From Cytospora piceicola (lineage: Eukaryota > Ascomycota > Sordariomycetes > Diaporthales > Cytosporaceae): 64,000 nt of DNA. The DNA lies in NCBI GenBank assembly GCA_023375675.1, contig JALQBC010000012.1:868001-932000 (forward strand), in the 5' to 3' direction. Position numbers and translations under genes: made by a program. The notes below the pieces were generated by a model that had not been told where the DNA came from, did no database searches, and saw only the letters and a program-made list of their open reading frames with translations. Of this stretch, positions 1 to 12,311 are shown one piece after another. Position 1 is the stretch's first letter, and the number at the start of each line of letters is the position of its first letter.

Positions 1-1097
1 GCAACTGAGCTGACCAGTTTGCCACCAGTGCCATCAGCCCCACGCAGGCATCCTGCGCTGAGTTCTCGTGCCGAATTATCGACAGCACTGTCCGTCACCA
101 GGTGTTAACGTCCTCAACGAACAACAACACCGGAGACATTGATGACCAGGCAAGGAGCAATATACTGGGGAAAGGGTCCGGAGTGGGCGGGTAGATCACA
201 GTGGCGTGAAGGGGTTGACAGATGATGGCAGTTGAAAAGTAGCGCCGTTCGGATCTCAAAGGGGAGCCTGCCATCGCCAGTCGCCGTCGACAACGCGTCG
301 CTCGGGGTTTCCACATTACGACCGGAATGCCGGCGGTATTAATTGGAACAGTTTAATGTATCGCTCAATGAAGAATCCAGGATCCACCGGCGGAACAATT
401 CTAGAAGGTCGCTAGTATCCTCAGTCGAAATTGGACGGTATATATGTGAGGAGCCGAACTTGGATGACCGTTTCGTGGATGACATGACGTTTGGAAATTC
501 CAAGATTCTGAGGGACGGCTCGCTGGTTGGGATTTGCTTGCTCTGAACCCTGCAGGGCTAAAAGCAAAAAAAAAACCATGACCGGTCCCATTCTTCTGAC
601 GTGCCGACCAATTGCGGAGAAGCTAGAAGAAATCGACCCCGAATTGGCAGGCCACTGCACGTGTCGCCCGCCCCTTCCTGACAACCCCGGCAACCCGGGA
701 ATTGCTTGCATTGGCGGCATTCTGCCTAGACACCTGGCTTACTAAGCCAATATCAGACTTACGTCTTGCGGCGTCAACTGGTCGCGATGACCTTGACGAC
801 AGTGAACTTTATGTTGTCGTTTGACCACGAAAAACACCTTGCATTCTTTCATTGGTATCACAGTTGTGCATCAGTTGTGCTGCTTGCGACTTCGTGCCTT
901 CGGTGTTGGTTATCTATATTTTGGATTGTCAGCTTTTGCACTATCAACGTTCCTGGTTGGGCGGATCTTCTTATTGCTAACCTGGTTGCCTCTGAACCCT
1001 ACTGGAGGTGCACACTGGACCTGACCAGGATCACCCGATGACTTCGGACTAATCCCAGCTCCAAGATGTGAGGGAGGAGTATCAATCAAAGACGAAA
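1..1097. other. Intergenic, no gene recognised
   Basis: No family-like reading frame on either strand; only short frames without recognisable motifs. The last few hundred bases are the presumed promoter and leader of the HELQ-type helicase gene. No repeat or RNA gene seen. Confidence 0.6.
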
Positions 1098-4003
1098 ATG
1101 GCCACAAACACTGGCATCCGACATAAAACCACACTGCAGGCGGCGAGGGAACAGCAGACCTCGTTTCAGACAACAACTATAGTCGGCCAAAAGCGTCAGA
1201 ACGATAGCCCCCAGAATGGAAACAGTCTCCGTCCTCAAACAATCAAACGTACGGCTCAGTTTCAGCCCGCCTCGGCCATCACACAAGGCCTGCCAAGACT
1301 GATGGGCAGCGAGATCACTAGACAGCTACCAGTAGCCGCACAGAACAGCACAGTGAATGGCTTGTCGGAATACTCTCAGAGGAGGGCATTCCCGTCCACG
1401 CCGAGCCCAGCCCACGATGCCCTGCTGACGCTATCGCACCCTGCCTACGGGCTCCCCAGGCCGTTGGTAAACAACTTCGAGGCTCTTGGCATTAAGAGCA
1501 TTTACCCTTGGCAGAAACAATGTCTCCTAGGGCCAGGTCTCCTTAAGGGCGAGAAGAACCTTGTCTACAGCGCACCCACTGGCGGGGGCAAGTCTCTCGT
1601 TGCAGACGTCTTGATGCTCAAGCAAGTCCTGGAAGACAGGGACGCCAAAGCTCTTCTCGTGCTCCCGTACGTTGCTCTTGTACAGGAGAAGGTACGCTGG
1701 CTGAGGAATGTGGTCCAGGGAATCTCGAGAGAAGTTATTACTGGACCTGTCAAGGAATCTGGCACAATCTGGCGGAAACGTTCCGATGAGGACATCGTCA
1801 GAGTTGTCGGGTTCTTTGGCGGTGGCAAGATTAGGCAGACTTGGGCAGACTTCGATATTGGTGTTTGTACTATCGAGAAGGCGAATTCACTCGTGAACAC
1901 AGCGATTGATGATGGCTCAATTGCCAAGTTGAAGGTCGTGGTACTGGATGAGCTTCACATGATAGATGATGACCACCGTGGCTATCTCTTGGAACTTCTA
2001 GCGGCGAAACTTCTCGCTATGGATGATCACGCTGTGCAAATCATTGGAATGAGCGCCACACTCACGAACATTAAGCTGCTGGCTACATGGCTCCGAGGCC
2101 ATTTTTACGAAACGCACTACAGGCCGGTTCCCATTGAGGAGCACATTGTCTGCGATGGCCGCATTCACGCAGCCGGGACCACAAGCAGACTGATCAAGGC
2201 TGCTACGCAGGTGAATGGGACGCAGCCTTCCCAGGCTCATACAGATGTGATAGGGACGATAGCGGTTTCGAATGCCCAGGAGCTGAAAGATCCTGTTCTT
2301 AATTCCGTCGTTGCCTTGGCGAACGAGACAGCTCGTGCTGGTTATGGCGTGCTGGTGTTTGCAAGCAGTCGTGCGGGATGTGAGTCTGATGCGCTCATTA
2401 TAAGTCGCGTACTGCCTCCTTTGAACGAGTGGAATATCGACATCCAGGAGAAGCGAACGGACTTGCTTGGAGATCTCCGAAGCTTGCCAGGAGGTCTGGA
2501 TCCAGCCTTGGAGCAGACAATACCACAAGGCGTTGCCTTCCATCATGCAGGGCTCACCACAGAAGAGCGGGAGCTTATCGCCAACGCTTACGACTGTGGA
2601 ACTATCAAGGTCTGTGTGGCTACTTGTTCTCTTGCGGCCGGGATCAATCTCCCGGCGAGACGAGTTATACTTCATAATGCGCGAATGGGTCGTGATTTAA
2701 TTGGGCCATCGATGCTACGCCAGATGAGAGGCCGTGCTGGGCGGAAGGGCAAGGATGAGGTCGGAGAAACTTACCTTTGTTGCCGTCAGAAAGACCTCGA
2801 AGATGTCGTGGAACTCATGCAGGCTGAGCTACCCCAGGTTACCAGCTGTCTCACGACCGAAAAACAACGGATCCAAAGAGCTTTGCTCGAGGCCATTGCT
2901 GTGCGGCTCGCAACCAGCCGTGACAGCCTCGATGATTATGTTCGCAAGACACTGCTCTACCAAACTATGGATATCCAGGAAGTCGACGAAGTCGTCGAAG
3001 CCAGTCTTTCTGATCTGCAAGCAAGGGGCTTCCTCGCGATTGATAACTTTTCCAATCATCAAGCCACGCAGTTGGGCAGAGCAATTGTTAGCTCGTCCCT
3101 TGACCCTGAGGATGGAATTTTTATACACACGGAGCTCAAGAAAGCCCTTCGGGCTTTCGTCATGGATGGCGAAATGCACGTCCTGTACACGTTCACACCC
3201 GTCCAAGAGATGTCTGTCAATATCAACTGGAAGGTCTTTGCGAACGAGATGGAAGGCTTGGATGAGAGTGGTCTCCGAGTCCTCAGTTTCTTAGGCTTGA
3301 AGCCGACGGAGATCAATAGAATGTAAGTCCTTCAAAAACTACCCTCACAACATCGAGGTAGGGTTTGCTAATGACGAATACAGGATGCGTGGGGGCTCCT
3401 TGAAGACATCAACACCTGAGGAGAAGGAGTTGGCACGTGTTTACCACCGTTTTTACCTAGCCCTCCAGCTACAAGATATTTGCAACGAGATGCCTGTCTA
3501 TCGTGTGGCGCAAAAATACGACATGCCTCGCGGAACAGTCCAAACATTGGCACAGACCTGCCAGGGGTTTGCGGCCGGTATGATTAAGTTCTGCGAACAG
3601 ATGGGATGGGGAGTGATGGCGGCCGCTCTAGACCACTTCTCGGATCGCTTGAAGGCTGGAGCTAGATCAGACCTGTTGGCTCTGGCGAAGATCACATTCG
3701 TCAAGAGCCGAACTGCGCGCGTCTTCTGGGACAATGGCTTGCGGAGTATTGCTGCCGTCGCAAACGCCGACCCTCAAGAGCTAGTTCCTATCCTTATGCA
3801 GGCACAGCCAAACAAGATTCGCCTAGAGAGCAAAGACGGACAGAAGTACAAGGAGAAACTCCTTAACAAGGCCAAAGTTATAGCAGATTCGGCAAACCGA
3901 CTCTGGCGTAAGTTTTCGATCCGTGACTGTGAGAAATGGAACTCACTGACTGAGATTGACAACAGAGATCGAGATGCAACAAGAAATTGACGAAGAACTA
4001 TGA
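1098..4003 (+). CDS. HELQ/Mus308-type DNA helicase
   Basis: Superfamily 2 Ski2-like DNA helicase of the HELQ/Mus308 (polymerase theta helicase) type, expected to act in the nucleus on stalled forks and in end joining or crosslink repair. Exons 1098-3322, 3384-3907 and 3966-4003 give 928 aa. Visible motifs: Walker A APTGGGKS near residue 158, DELH near 284, MSATLTN near 318, QMRGRAGRKG near 542, then a winged-helix and helical C-terminal region. No polymerase domain follows. The reading frame is open from a GTG at 1068, but the ATG at 1098 (AAAATGGCC) is the natural start. Intron 1 has GTAAGT, a CTAAT branch and CAG. Intron 2 (58 nt, GTAAGT...CAACAG) can be read through to a stop at 3990, but splicing gives the acidic tail QIEMQQEIDEEL, which fits better. 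The first 90 residues are disordered. Confidence 0.9.
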
Positions 4004-5152
4004 TTGCTACACATCGCACGGTTGGTCTTCGAGCGGTGGCCTGGCCTGATGCGATCGGAAAAGCAGTCGTGTCACCACTACTGTCTCACGAGGCGAAAAT
4101 CTGCGGTCCTCAGCCTCTCTGCTTACTTCTACCTTCAAGGTAGCAGTATATCGGTGGCTCGGATTGGATACTGCGGCAAGTCGCGGCATTGCAAGCTGCA
4201 CGCTTATCGCGCATCCACCGGTCGAAGTGTGTGGAACACGGCAAAGGCCTCAGGTCTTGGGAAGCCGCATTTGACACATTGCTGTTGTTACTTAACGACC
4301 GGAGCAGTGTTTGGAATATCTGCCTTTACTGGTCTTCCTTCGAGCCATGGCTAAGCAATATAGACTCTTTGAGTGGTTACCATCTAGCATCAGTGTATCC
4401 ACCATGCCACACACCACAAGTTTCCCACATTACCCAGTCAGAGTTCCAGGAGCCTCCCAAGCGGGCAACAAGCAGTGCGCCTCATGCAGATGCATCCGAG
4501 GAACTCACAGGTGCACGCGGCGTTACAACGAGGGTGCCTGGCCCGTTACACGACTTACAGAATTTTCTTCCAGGGTGGTGACCAGCCGTACTTCGTTGTG
4601 TCAGCAGCCCAATCTGCACGATCACTGCATCAGAATGTCACTAGGTGCTCAGGGATATTGAGAGATACGACTGTCTTACGATTTATTCTTTCACAGAATT
4701 GAAAGAAGGGGGAGGGGGTGTCATTTGCAATACCGAAGAACGACGACGCTGGCACAAAGCTCACGGTACAAAGGTGATATCGAGTTCGTACCCGCACCTC
4801 GTGCCGTCTCCTACCACACATTTTGGTCCACATGCATGCCATTCGACGATACATCAGGGTGGCTGCCTGGCTAGCTCAGCTTTCTACTACCACACACCCT
4901 TCCTGCCTCTTCACCGTCGCATGCAACAAGCAGCGGGCTGAGACTCCGAGAGGCTGCCTATTGGATGCGCTGGCTACTATATCTTATCTATTGTCACCGC
5001 AGTTCTCCAAATAGCCCTGCCTTGTTCCTTCTGTTCTACATCCTACAGAAACTATTCGACCTTCTTCCAGGTTCATCTCGAGGTCTCTATACTTGTCTTA
5101 CGGTCGCAATTAAGACTACTCACAGTAGTTGAGGCACTCTTGCGGATCAGCG
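4004..5152. other. Intergenic, no gene recognised
   Basis: Downstream of the helicase and upstream of the BTB gene. Short frames of 60-130 codons occur on both strands but show no family features. The part near 4900-5110 is pyrimidine-rich and is probably promoter and leader of the BTB gene. Confidence 0.6.
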
Positions 5153-6738
5153 ATGGCCGCGACTCCAGGGGCCAACGGGGAAGGGAGCTCCAGGGCCTTC
5201 CTTATCACATCTGAAGGGAGCTCCGGGACACTTCGCGATGTTATGCGCGCTCCGTCGACAAACACGCCTGATGTCGTCGTTCTCGATAGACTACCGAATG
5301 GTTTGAACCATAAAGAGGTTTCGTTAGATCCGAAAGAGGATTTGTGGCTTTCAACGGCGGACGGGTGAGACATTGTCCCTGAGTCTCGGGCGTTTGCATC
5401 TTTCCCCTTGTTCAATGATAAATCTACTTGCATTTATGCTCTTTGGATGAATGTTTTCAGAATCAATGCCACAGATCCGATCGCTAAAGCTGAGATTTAA
5501 ATACTGACGTTGAAACGCTTGCAGCCGATATAGCTCACCGATCATTCCTCTACGAGTTGGTACTGCGCCGTGCCAGGAGGTTTTCCAGGTATGTCCGCAT
5601 TACGTGTCCAGACCTGCTTTTTAAATACGAAGTCTTCTAATGCGTACCCCATTTCTAGGTGCACAAAAGCGTTCTTCTCAAGGCCGAGTGGTTTCGCAAG
5701 TGCTTACTCGGGGGGTTCCTCGAGGCAGAAGCTCAGTCGCTCGAATTGCCTGACGAAGACCCCGGCATTTTCCATTTCCTCGTCGCATACCTTTACGAAG
5801 AACGCTATGTACCAACTAAGCCTCTATCGACCGTTCTGGTTCCAGATCCGGAGAAGGGCAAGGGAAGACAGTCAGGCAATGATACATCCGACTCAGACTC
5901 GGACTCGGATGCACTCAGTTGGCGCAGTGATAGTAGTGCGCAGTCACGGAGGCGCCGTGACCGCCGCCGCCGCCGCGATGAAAGGCACTTCGAACGCCTT
6001 CGGCAGAAACACCCTGGTGTGCACCGGCCGAATTGCAACTGCCCACAATGTGCAAACTCACATGGGCCGCCTTGCTGGTCTTGCTCGGCACCACGCGTCG
6101 CTCCCCCCATCACACCGCCCATACCGCAGCCTTATGTTCACGGACCAGACAGATCGCGTAGGAACCACCGAAGGCGCGGGCCGGACGGTAGGCCGATGGC
6201 CTCACGGCCCGGATCACCACCGCCCCCAACGACTGCGGCTTCGGATCAAGCGCGCATCAAGGGTGAAGACATGCGCACGTGGCTAATGGCCTACGAACTC
6301 AACATCGATGTTTATATCTGTGCCAACAAATTCCTGCTTGACGACTTCAAGCAGAAGATTTCGCGTGTGGCCATTGACATGCTTGAAACGGCAGGGTCAG
6401 ATGCCGCCAATGTACAGGTGCTGAGACTGTGCCGGAAGCTCTACGACGGGGTGAGCGACAATGATGCCCTTCTCAAGATGGTTTTCGCGAGAATCGGCTT
6501 TTTACAGAGCATATTGTGGAAAAGAGCACCTGAAGAGACAAACGAGTTCCTGGTGGAGAACCCCGAAGTTGCTGTCCTGATCTTGAAGGAAACGGTGACG
6601 AGGAGAGAGGACGATTTCCATGGTCGAACGCTGCCCAGCATGGAGAGGCCATGGACAATGGGCCCTGGGCCACGGATGGATCACTTTCAGCGCCCGTTCC
6701 AGGCCCGGGGAGTCCAACACTATGATATTAGGTACTAG
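5153..6738 (+). CDS. BTB/POZ domain protein with RS-like and Cys-rich linker
   Basis: Fungal BTB/POZ protein of unknown substrate; BTB domains mediate dimerisation and can recruit Cul3. Exons 5153-5364, 5525-5588 and 5659-6738 give 451 aa; splicing joins PIIPLRVGTAPCQEVFQ to VHKSVLLKAEW, the core of the BTB fold, around residues 75-140. A linker follows with a Ser-Asp run (residues about 169-176), an Arg stretch (about 189-198) and a cluster of five Cys at 218, 220, 223, 231 and 234 (CxCxxC then CxxC) that could bind zinc. The C-terminal helical part resembles the BACK-like region of other fungal BTB proteins. Start chosen at the ATG in AGCGATGGCC; a TTG in the same frame lies 24 nt upstream. 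Confidence 0.82.
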
Positions 6739-7610
6739 GAGAATCTCACCGACGGTGCTGGGAAGATTGCTTGCGGCCTCAAAGCTGCTTTGACTCGCCT
6801 TAAGATCTGGTTTTGATATCTCGTTGGTCTGGCCTGGCCTCAACTCCAACGTGAGACTTGCAAATTGTTTCTAGCTTTAGGAGAGCATGTTGTTTTCCTA
6901 TAGCATACGATCTCCGTAACACTATCAGTCGTGAATTGGAGCGGGACTTTGGCTTTTTGAGCGAACAATGCTGGGTGATTGTCATTTTTAGTTTCTGACG
7001 ACGACGACGACGTTCTGGTTCGGGCGTGATCATGAGTGGTCAAGGAAATTTGGAGAAACGGGTGTCTGCCTCCGGGATATTGTTGATGGCGAATACCGAA
7101 TATCAAAAACTGGCGTTTGGCTGCATCACTTTTACTACAGCTGAGCATAGAGTTCCTTGCAGCCATGTTGATTGTAGCAGTGTCAGTTTACCCTATTGGT
7201 GGACTTGGACCGGCCACCTCTTCTCGCATATACGCAGTAACGACGCCCTTCTGCATATGCAACTTCATTTTCCCCACCATGCCCATATTCCAAGCTGTAA
7301 ATTTGGAGGTCAGCATCCAGTTCGATGTGTGGATTATATCCCCACTGATGATCCCCTGCAACATCACATAGGACTTGAACGATGTCACTATGCCTCTGTT
7401 CTTCAGTGACTAGTAATTCTCCATCCCACTTCCTCGGGGCATCTTGTCGATGCCCCCCCCCCCTGGCGGTGTGAACTCATCGTCCGGAAGATATATCCGA
7501 AGTAGATAAGTAGAGTTGAGACCCTTCCCCTGCCAGGCAAGTATGGAGGACGACTATTGGCTTGAGAGCAACAACAGTTGCTTTCTTGACTCTTCATTTC
7601 GGCCGCGAAG
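6739..7610. other. Intergenic with 11-C homopolymer
   Basis: No convincing gene. Contains a run of 11 C at 7453-7463. The 3' half is the probable promoter of the carboxylesterase gene. Confidence 0.6.
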
Positions 7611-9697
7611 ATGGCTAAATCAAAACTAAAAGCTTTCTTCCTGCTCTCAATAGTCCTAGCAACAAGTATTCTGGCCCAAGACCTCATCGCTGAACTCGAC
7701 TATGGCACCTTCGAAGGAGCATACTCGTCTACCTACAACATCTCATACTGGCAAAAGATACCCTTCGCCCAGCCACCCGTCGGTCAACTCAGATTCAGGG
7801 GGCCCCAGCCTCCCCTGCCCATCACCAATGGCACATACAACTCCACCCAGGAATTCGACATGTGCCCCCAGCGCACCGTGAACGGCTCCGAGGACTGCCT
7901 CTACCTCGGCCTGTACTCCCGGCCCTGGACGAAGGGCCAACCGCTCCGGCCCGTGGTGGTCGTCTTCTACGGCGGCGCCTTCATCCAGGGGGACGCCTAC
8001 TTCACCATCCCGCCCGCCGCGTTCCCCATCCTCAACGTCTCGTCCGAGACGGACCTCGTCTTCGTCTACCCCAACTACCGGACCAACGCCCTCGGCTTCC
8101 TCCCGGGCAGGGAGGTCGCCGCCGACAGCGGGTCCGACCTCAACCCGGGCCTGCTGGACCAGGACGCGGCCATCCGCTGGGCCAGAGAACATGCCAGCCG
8201 CTTCGGGGGCGACCCGGACAGCATCGGCATCTGGGGCCAGTCCGCCGGGGCGGGCAGCGTGGTGGCGCAGGCCATCGCGCGGGCCGGGGCGCCGGGCAGG
8301 CCGAGGCCGTTCGCGCGCGCGCTGGCGAGCAGCCCGTTCTGGGAGAAGACGTACGGGCGCGGGGCGCCCCAGGCGCAGGCCGTCTACGACCGGTTCAGCA
8401 CGCTCGTGGGGTGCGGGACCGGCCGGGGGAGCCTGGCGTGCCTGAAGCGGGCGGACCTGCAGGCGATCAGGGACGCGAGCCTGGTCATGGACGCGAGCCA
8501 TACTTATAACACCAGCAGTTATACGTGGGCGCCGGTCATCGATGGGAGGTTCCTGACGAAGAGGTTGACGGAGGCGGTGGAGGAGGGGGAGGTCAATATT
8601 GAGTATGGATGTGAGTTGATAGTCCTCATATTGCTACCCCTTTTGTTCGGGACTCGCTAGATGCCGTCGTGTGGAAACTTCCTATGGGAGGTCTCTGCTT
8701 TGATTATGCGGTCTCTCCTCTCCCTGAGAAGAAGTGGGAAGTAAGATACGAAATGCTCTCAAGGGACAGCCTCATGGCAGTTACAAGATAATAGGAACTA
8801 ACCATGATACGTCGTCCAGGGGGTATTTACAACACTCATGAAGGCGAGAACTTCATCCCACCAGGGCTCGCCGACGCAAGCAACGCCGGGACGCCTCCCT
8901 TCAACTCGAGCGTCGAGAGCTTCGACAACTGGCTCTCGGGCTACCTGCCCGGTCTGTCCGAAGAAGACCTGGAACATGCGAAGACGCTCTACCCACAACA
9001 TGGCAGTTCGGAGTCCATAACTAGCTACAACGACTCGTATACGCGGGCCGGCATTATCTACCGGGATACGGTCCTGGCTTGTCCGGCGTACTGGATGGCT
9101 GGAGCGGCGCCGAAGGGGAGTTATCTAGCAGAGTATTCGATTTCGCCGGCGAAGCATGGTTCTGACACAATTTATGTACGTCTCTCCTCCTCAAAAGTAT
9201 ATAATCCAGGATCACCCAGAAGCAACAAAAAGATCAAACATCCCCCCCCCCCTCACTTGATATCCTAGGTTTCTTGATGGGTGTTTCCGAGTCAAGCATG
9301 CACAGCACAAATAATAGAAGGTGTCTTAAAGGACGATGGGGGCGATCTCATGAAAGATGGTAGAAGCCAATGAGGGGATGCTATACAAGTGAAGGGCCCA
9401 ATATAGAGACGTTCAGAGTTGCTAACACCAACACCATGACAGTGGAACAGAGTCAATACAATACAGCAAACTGACCCCGACCATTATAAAGGCTACACCG
9501 GTGCCTTCGCCAGTTTCTTCATGACCTCGGACCCGAATGCGATAAAACTAACAGGGCCAAATGACACCGGGGTTCCACCGCTTTCCTCTGGGAAAGAGTT
9601 CAATATCAACGCTGTGGGCTTCGCAAACCTCAACCTGACACAGTTCGAGCGACGGTGCGACTTCTGGAAGAGCGTAGCTGCAAAGATTCCCATATAG
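7611..9697 (+). CDS. Secreted type-B carboxylesterase
   Basis: Alpha/beta-hydrolase of the carboxylesterase type B family, hydrolysing carboxylic esters outside the cell or in the secretory pathway; the substrate cannot be told. Exons 7611-8610, 8820-9175 and 9443-9697 give 536 aa, the usual family length. Residues 1-22 are a signal peptide ending LATSILAQ. Catalytic triad: Ser211 in GQSAGAGS, Glu341 in NTHEGENF, His446 in KHGSDTIY. EDCLYL near residue 94 and the oxyanion stretch YGGAF near 120 are also typical. Several Asn-x-Ser/Thr sites suggest glycosylation. Both introns are long (209 and 267 nt); intron 2 has a run of 11 C (9242-9252). Third codon positions become almost all G/C from about 7880 to 8500. 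The gene is convergent with the prolyl aminopeptidase, with 120 bp between stops. Confidence 0.92.
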
Positions 9698-9817
9698 ATG
9701 GTATTGTTGTTTAATCACTATCTAATACTACTAAATCCGCTCTTCTCTCCTGAAACATTGTCGCCGGCCCCCACGCTCTCTTCGTTCCAGACTCTGGGGC
9801 AACACCGTCCTCCTAGC

Positions 9818-11487
9818 CTAGTCGATGACATCGTCTCTGAGTTTGAACAGCTGCGGCAAGACTTCATCTGCCCGTGCACGTATGGCATTATGATACATGG
9901 TGTTTGTCTCGAGAACCTTGATGAGGTTGACCTTACGCGCCGTCTCTCGCGCGAGATCAAAATCAACATACATGTCCTCGACAAAGCTCGCAGCGTAAAC
10001 CGGAACGGTGTTCGCCTTTAGTCGGTCCTCGTCGTATAGATCGTCCCATTCGGCGTGCTTGGCCAGTATGTCTGCGACTTCTCTCATCTTCTGAAGCTCG
10101 GGATAGTCGTCGAACATGAAAGGGAACACCATCTCCCCGGAGAAGCTGAGCGGAGAGCTGGCGCTGTCAAAAGCAGAGAAATTGGGGTGAAGCCAGTCGA
10201 AGCCGTCGAGCTTCTCGCCGACCCGTTGCGCTGCCCAATCAGACGCAACGCCTTTTTTGTAACAGTAGATAGCCTCGTGTAAGACAGCATAAATAGGCGC
10301 ACTGTCAAAGGGAAGGTATGACTCCGCTTGCGTAAGGGTGGGCTTGGTGAGAAATCCCCACTGGTCCAAGTCCAGGCTCAGCCTCAGTATCATGGCATGA
10401 ACGCTGTCCAGGCCACCGTGCATGCCAAACATGTGGCCGAGGGTAAGCAGCCGCCTCGCCGTCAAGTAGCCTCCACCAGGGAGCTTGACACCTTTTCTCT
10501 GACCCTGAGCGTCAAGATAGGCGGCAACCCGTCGTACGGCCGCGACATCCTCCGGGAACTTCTTATAATACGCCATACTCCGCTCATGGACTTTCTGGAA
10601 AGTTGCTTTGTAGACGTCATCCGGGGTCTTGGAGACGGGTGCCAGCCCGCCAGTCAGGAAGACTTCGTTCAAGCCCTCGGGGTGCTGAGATAGATATGAC
10701 AGGCTGACAAATCCACCGAAGGACTGCCCAAATATGGACCATTTCCTCTTGCCCTCTTCAATGTGCTCAGTCAAGCACTTGCGGACAGCTTCGAGGTCCC
10801 GGACATTGTCAACCTGGCGGAACAACTTCAGATAGTCGGCCTGTTCTTTAGGACTGGCACCTGGCTTCGGGATGGTGTCGGCAGTGACCGTGGTGCTGAG
10901 GCCCACGCCCCTATAGTCCAGAAAGAGGATCTGATATCCCCGGTTGATGACAAAACGTGTCAAGGCCGAGTCCTGGGGCTCAGGGTTTCCGAATCCGGGA
11001 CCGCCTTGCAAGAAGACAAACCAGGGGCGGTTCAAAGACAAGTGGTATTGCGTTTGTTGGGGGTTGATGGGCACCTCATGCTTAGTGGCAGCCCTGGCGA
11101 ACAGCTGGATCTTGGTGCCACTAGGGTTTCTATAGTCTAGAGGCACCGAGAACAAGTACTCAGTTACCAGAAGAGCACCTACAAGTTACTACAAGTCAGC
11201 GTGATGGCTCACACGTATATCAGTGTGTGTGTGTATAGAGGGTAGAATAACAGCGAGCGGAAAGGAACGAGACGTTGGCCAGAGAGAAAGACCTTTCCAG
11301 GGAAGATAGTGAAGGACTACCGAGGAAACTGCCAAATAGAGAGCTACACCAAACACAAAGACATAATGGAGAGCCACCAAGGATCTCGGAATATATACCG
11401 GTATCGTGTTTGATATTGGGTAAACATACCAGGGACGACGTGCCGGGTGTAGCTCTTGATAATTGCCTTTGGTATTTGGAGTGCCAT
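9818..11487 (-). CDS. Prolyl aminopeptidase (proline iminopeptidase-like, S33)
   Basis: Alpha/beta-hydrolase of peptidase family S33, removing N-terminal proline from peptides, probably cytosolic. Two exons on the minus strand, 11487-11430 and 11178-9818, give 472 aa. The 19-codon first exon starts at the ATG at 11487 and splices through a 251-nt intron (GTATGT donor, TTGTAG acceptor), giving VVPGALLVTEYLFSVPLDY, the usual family start. Visible: oxyanion motif LQGGPGFG at about 76-83, nucleophile Ser172 in FGQSFGG, Asp near 421 in SFVEDMYVDFD, His449 in TMYHNAIR. The intron holds a short (GT)n run at 11223-11234. Without the first exon the protein would lack its conserved N-terminus. Confidence 0.9.
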
Positions 11488-12311
11488 TTTGAGGATATAT
11501 AAGCCAAGGTTCCCAGCTGTGTTATCAACCCAATACCCAAGTAAGGCGAGGAGGAGGGGCCGAGTGGTGTGAGTTGGGAAGAAGACGTCGTGGTGTTTAC
11601 TATAGGCAGTCCAGGGAGGGGGTTTACGATACGCTATGTACTGTTACATATATGCAGATGTACCCCACCCAATCGGGCAACCTTACTCAATTATACAGAT
11701 CCAGCAGCTGGGCAACTGACCACCTAAGTACTCACTGCACATGCAACATCACAGTACATAGGTGTCATATCTCAAGTTGCGCCACTGTTGATCCTATTGT
11801 TTTTTGAGATACATCCACAAATATCAATGAGTACCTACCTAAGTATGTACAGGAATAAGGGAGACTGACAGCTACAGTAGGCAGGCAGGCAGGCAGCTGG
11901 CAGGATAGGCTGTTAGGACCCCGGTTGCCACCTCGAGAGCACCTAAGGCCCAGACACTTTCAGGGGGCCCCCCAGGTGCCCCACCAGCCCTGGGTGACAG
12001 GGTGATCAGCGGAGCTTGACGCAAACAACACGCGGGCGCAATCCGGCATCGGCCAAACTCTCCGGCCTTGAGAGGCCACTGCAAATTTCGTACCTAGTAA
12101 CTACTATATATTAGGTACTTAGTAGAGCCCACCTTTCCTTTCCTGCAACAACAACAAACAACAAAGTTTCAACTTAGGAAAGGGACAGGCAATACCGTCT
12201 CTCCTACTCTTCAAAGTTTCTCCAAACAAAATCCTAGAACTCGCCCGCTAGTCTTTCCTTTCAACCAGGAAGACCAGATGCGAGCCAATCAGGCCAGTCG
12301 CGATTGTGGCC
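11488..12311. other. Intergenic, bidirectional promoter region
   Basis: Lies between divergent genes. It contains TACCTA/TAGGTA-rich words at 11831-11850 and 12090-12125 and a (GCAG)n-like run near 11880-11896. No gene recognised. Confidence 0.6.

Noticed and set aside
1068..1097. GTG start 10 codons upstream of the helicase ATG
   Set aside because: The first ATG at 1098 has a good context and nothing in the 10 extra codons looks conserved.
7743..8501. 252-codon minus-strand frame opposite the esterase
   Set aside because: Same codon-mirror artefact; the plus strand contains the catalytic GQSAG.
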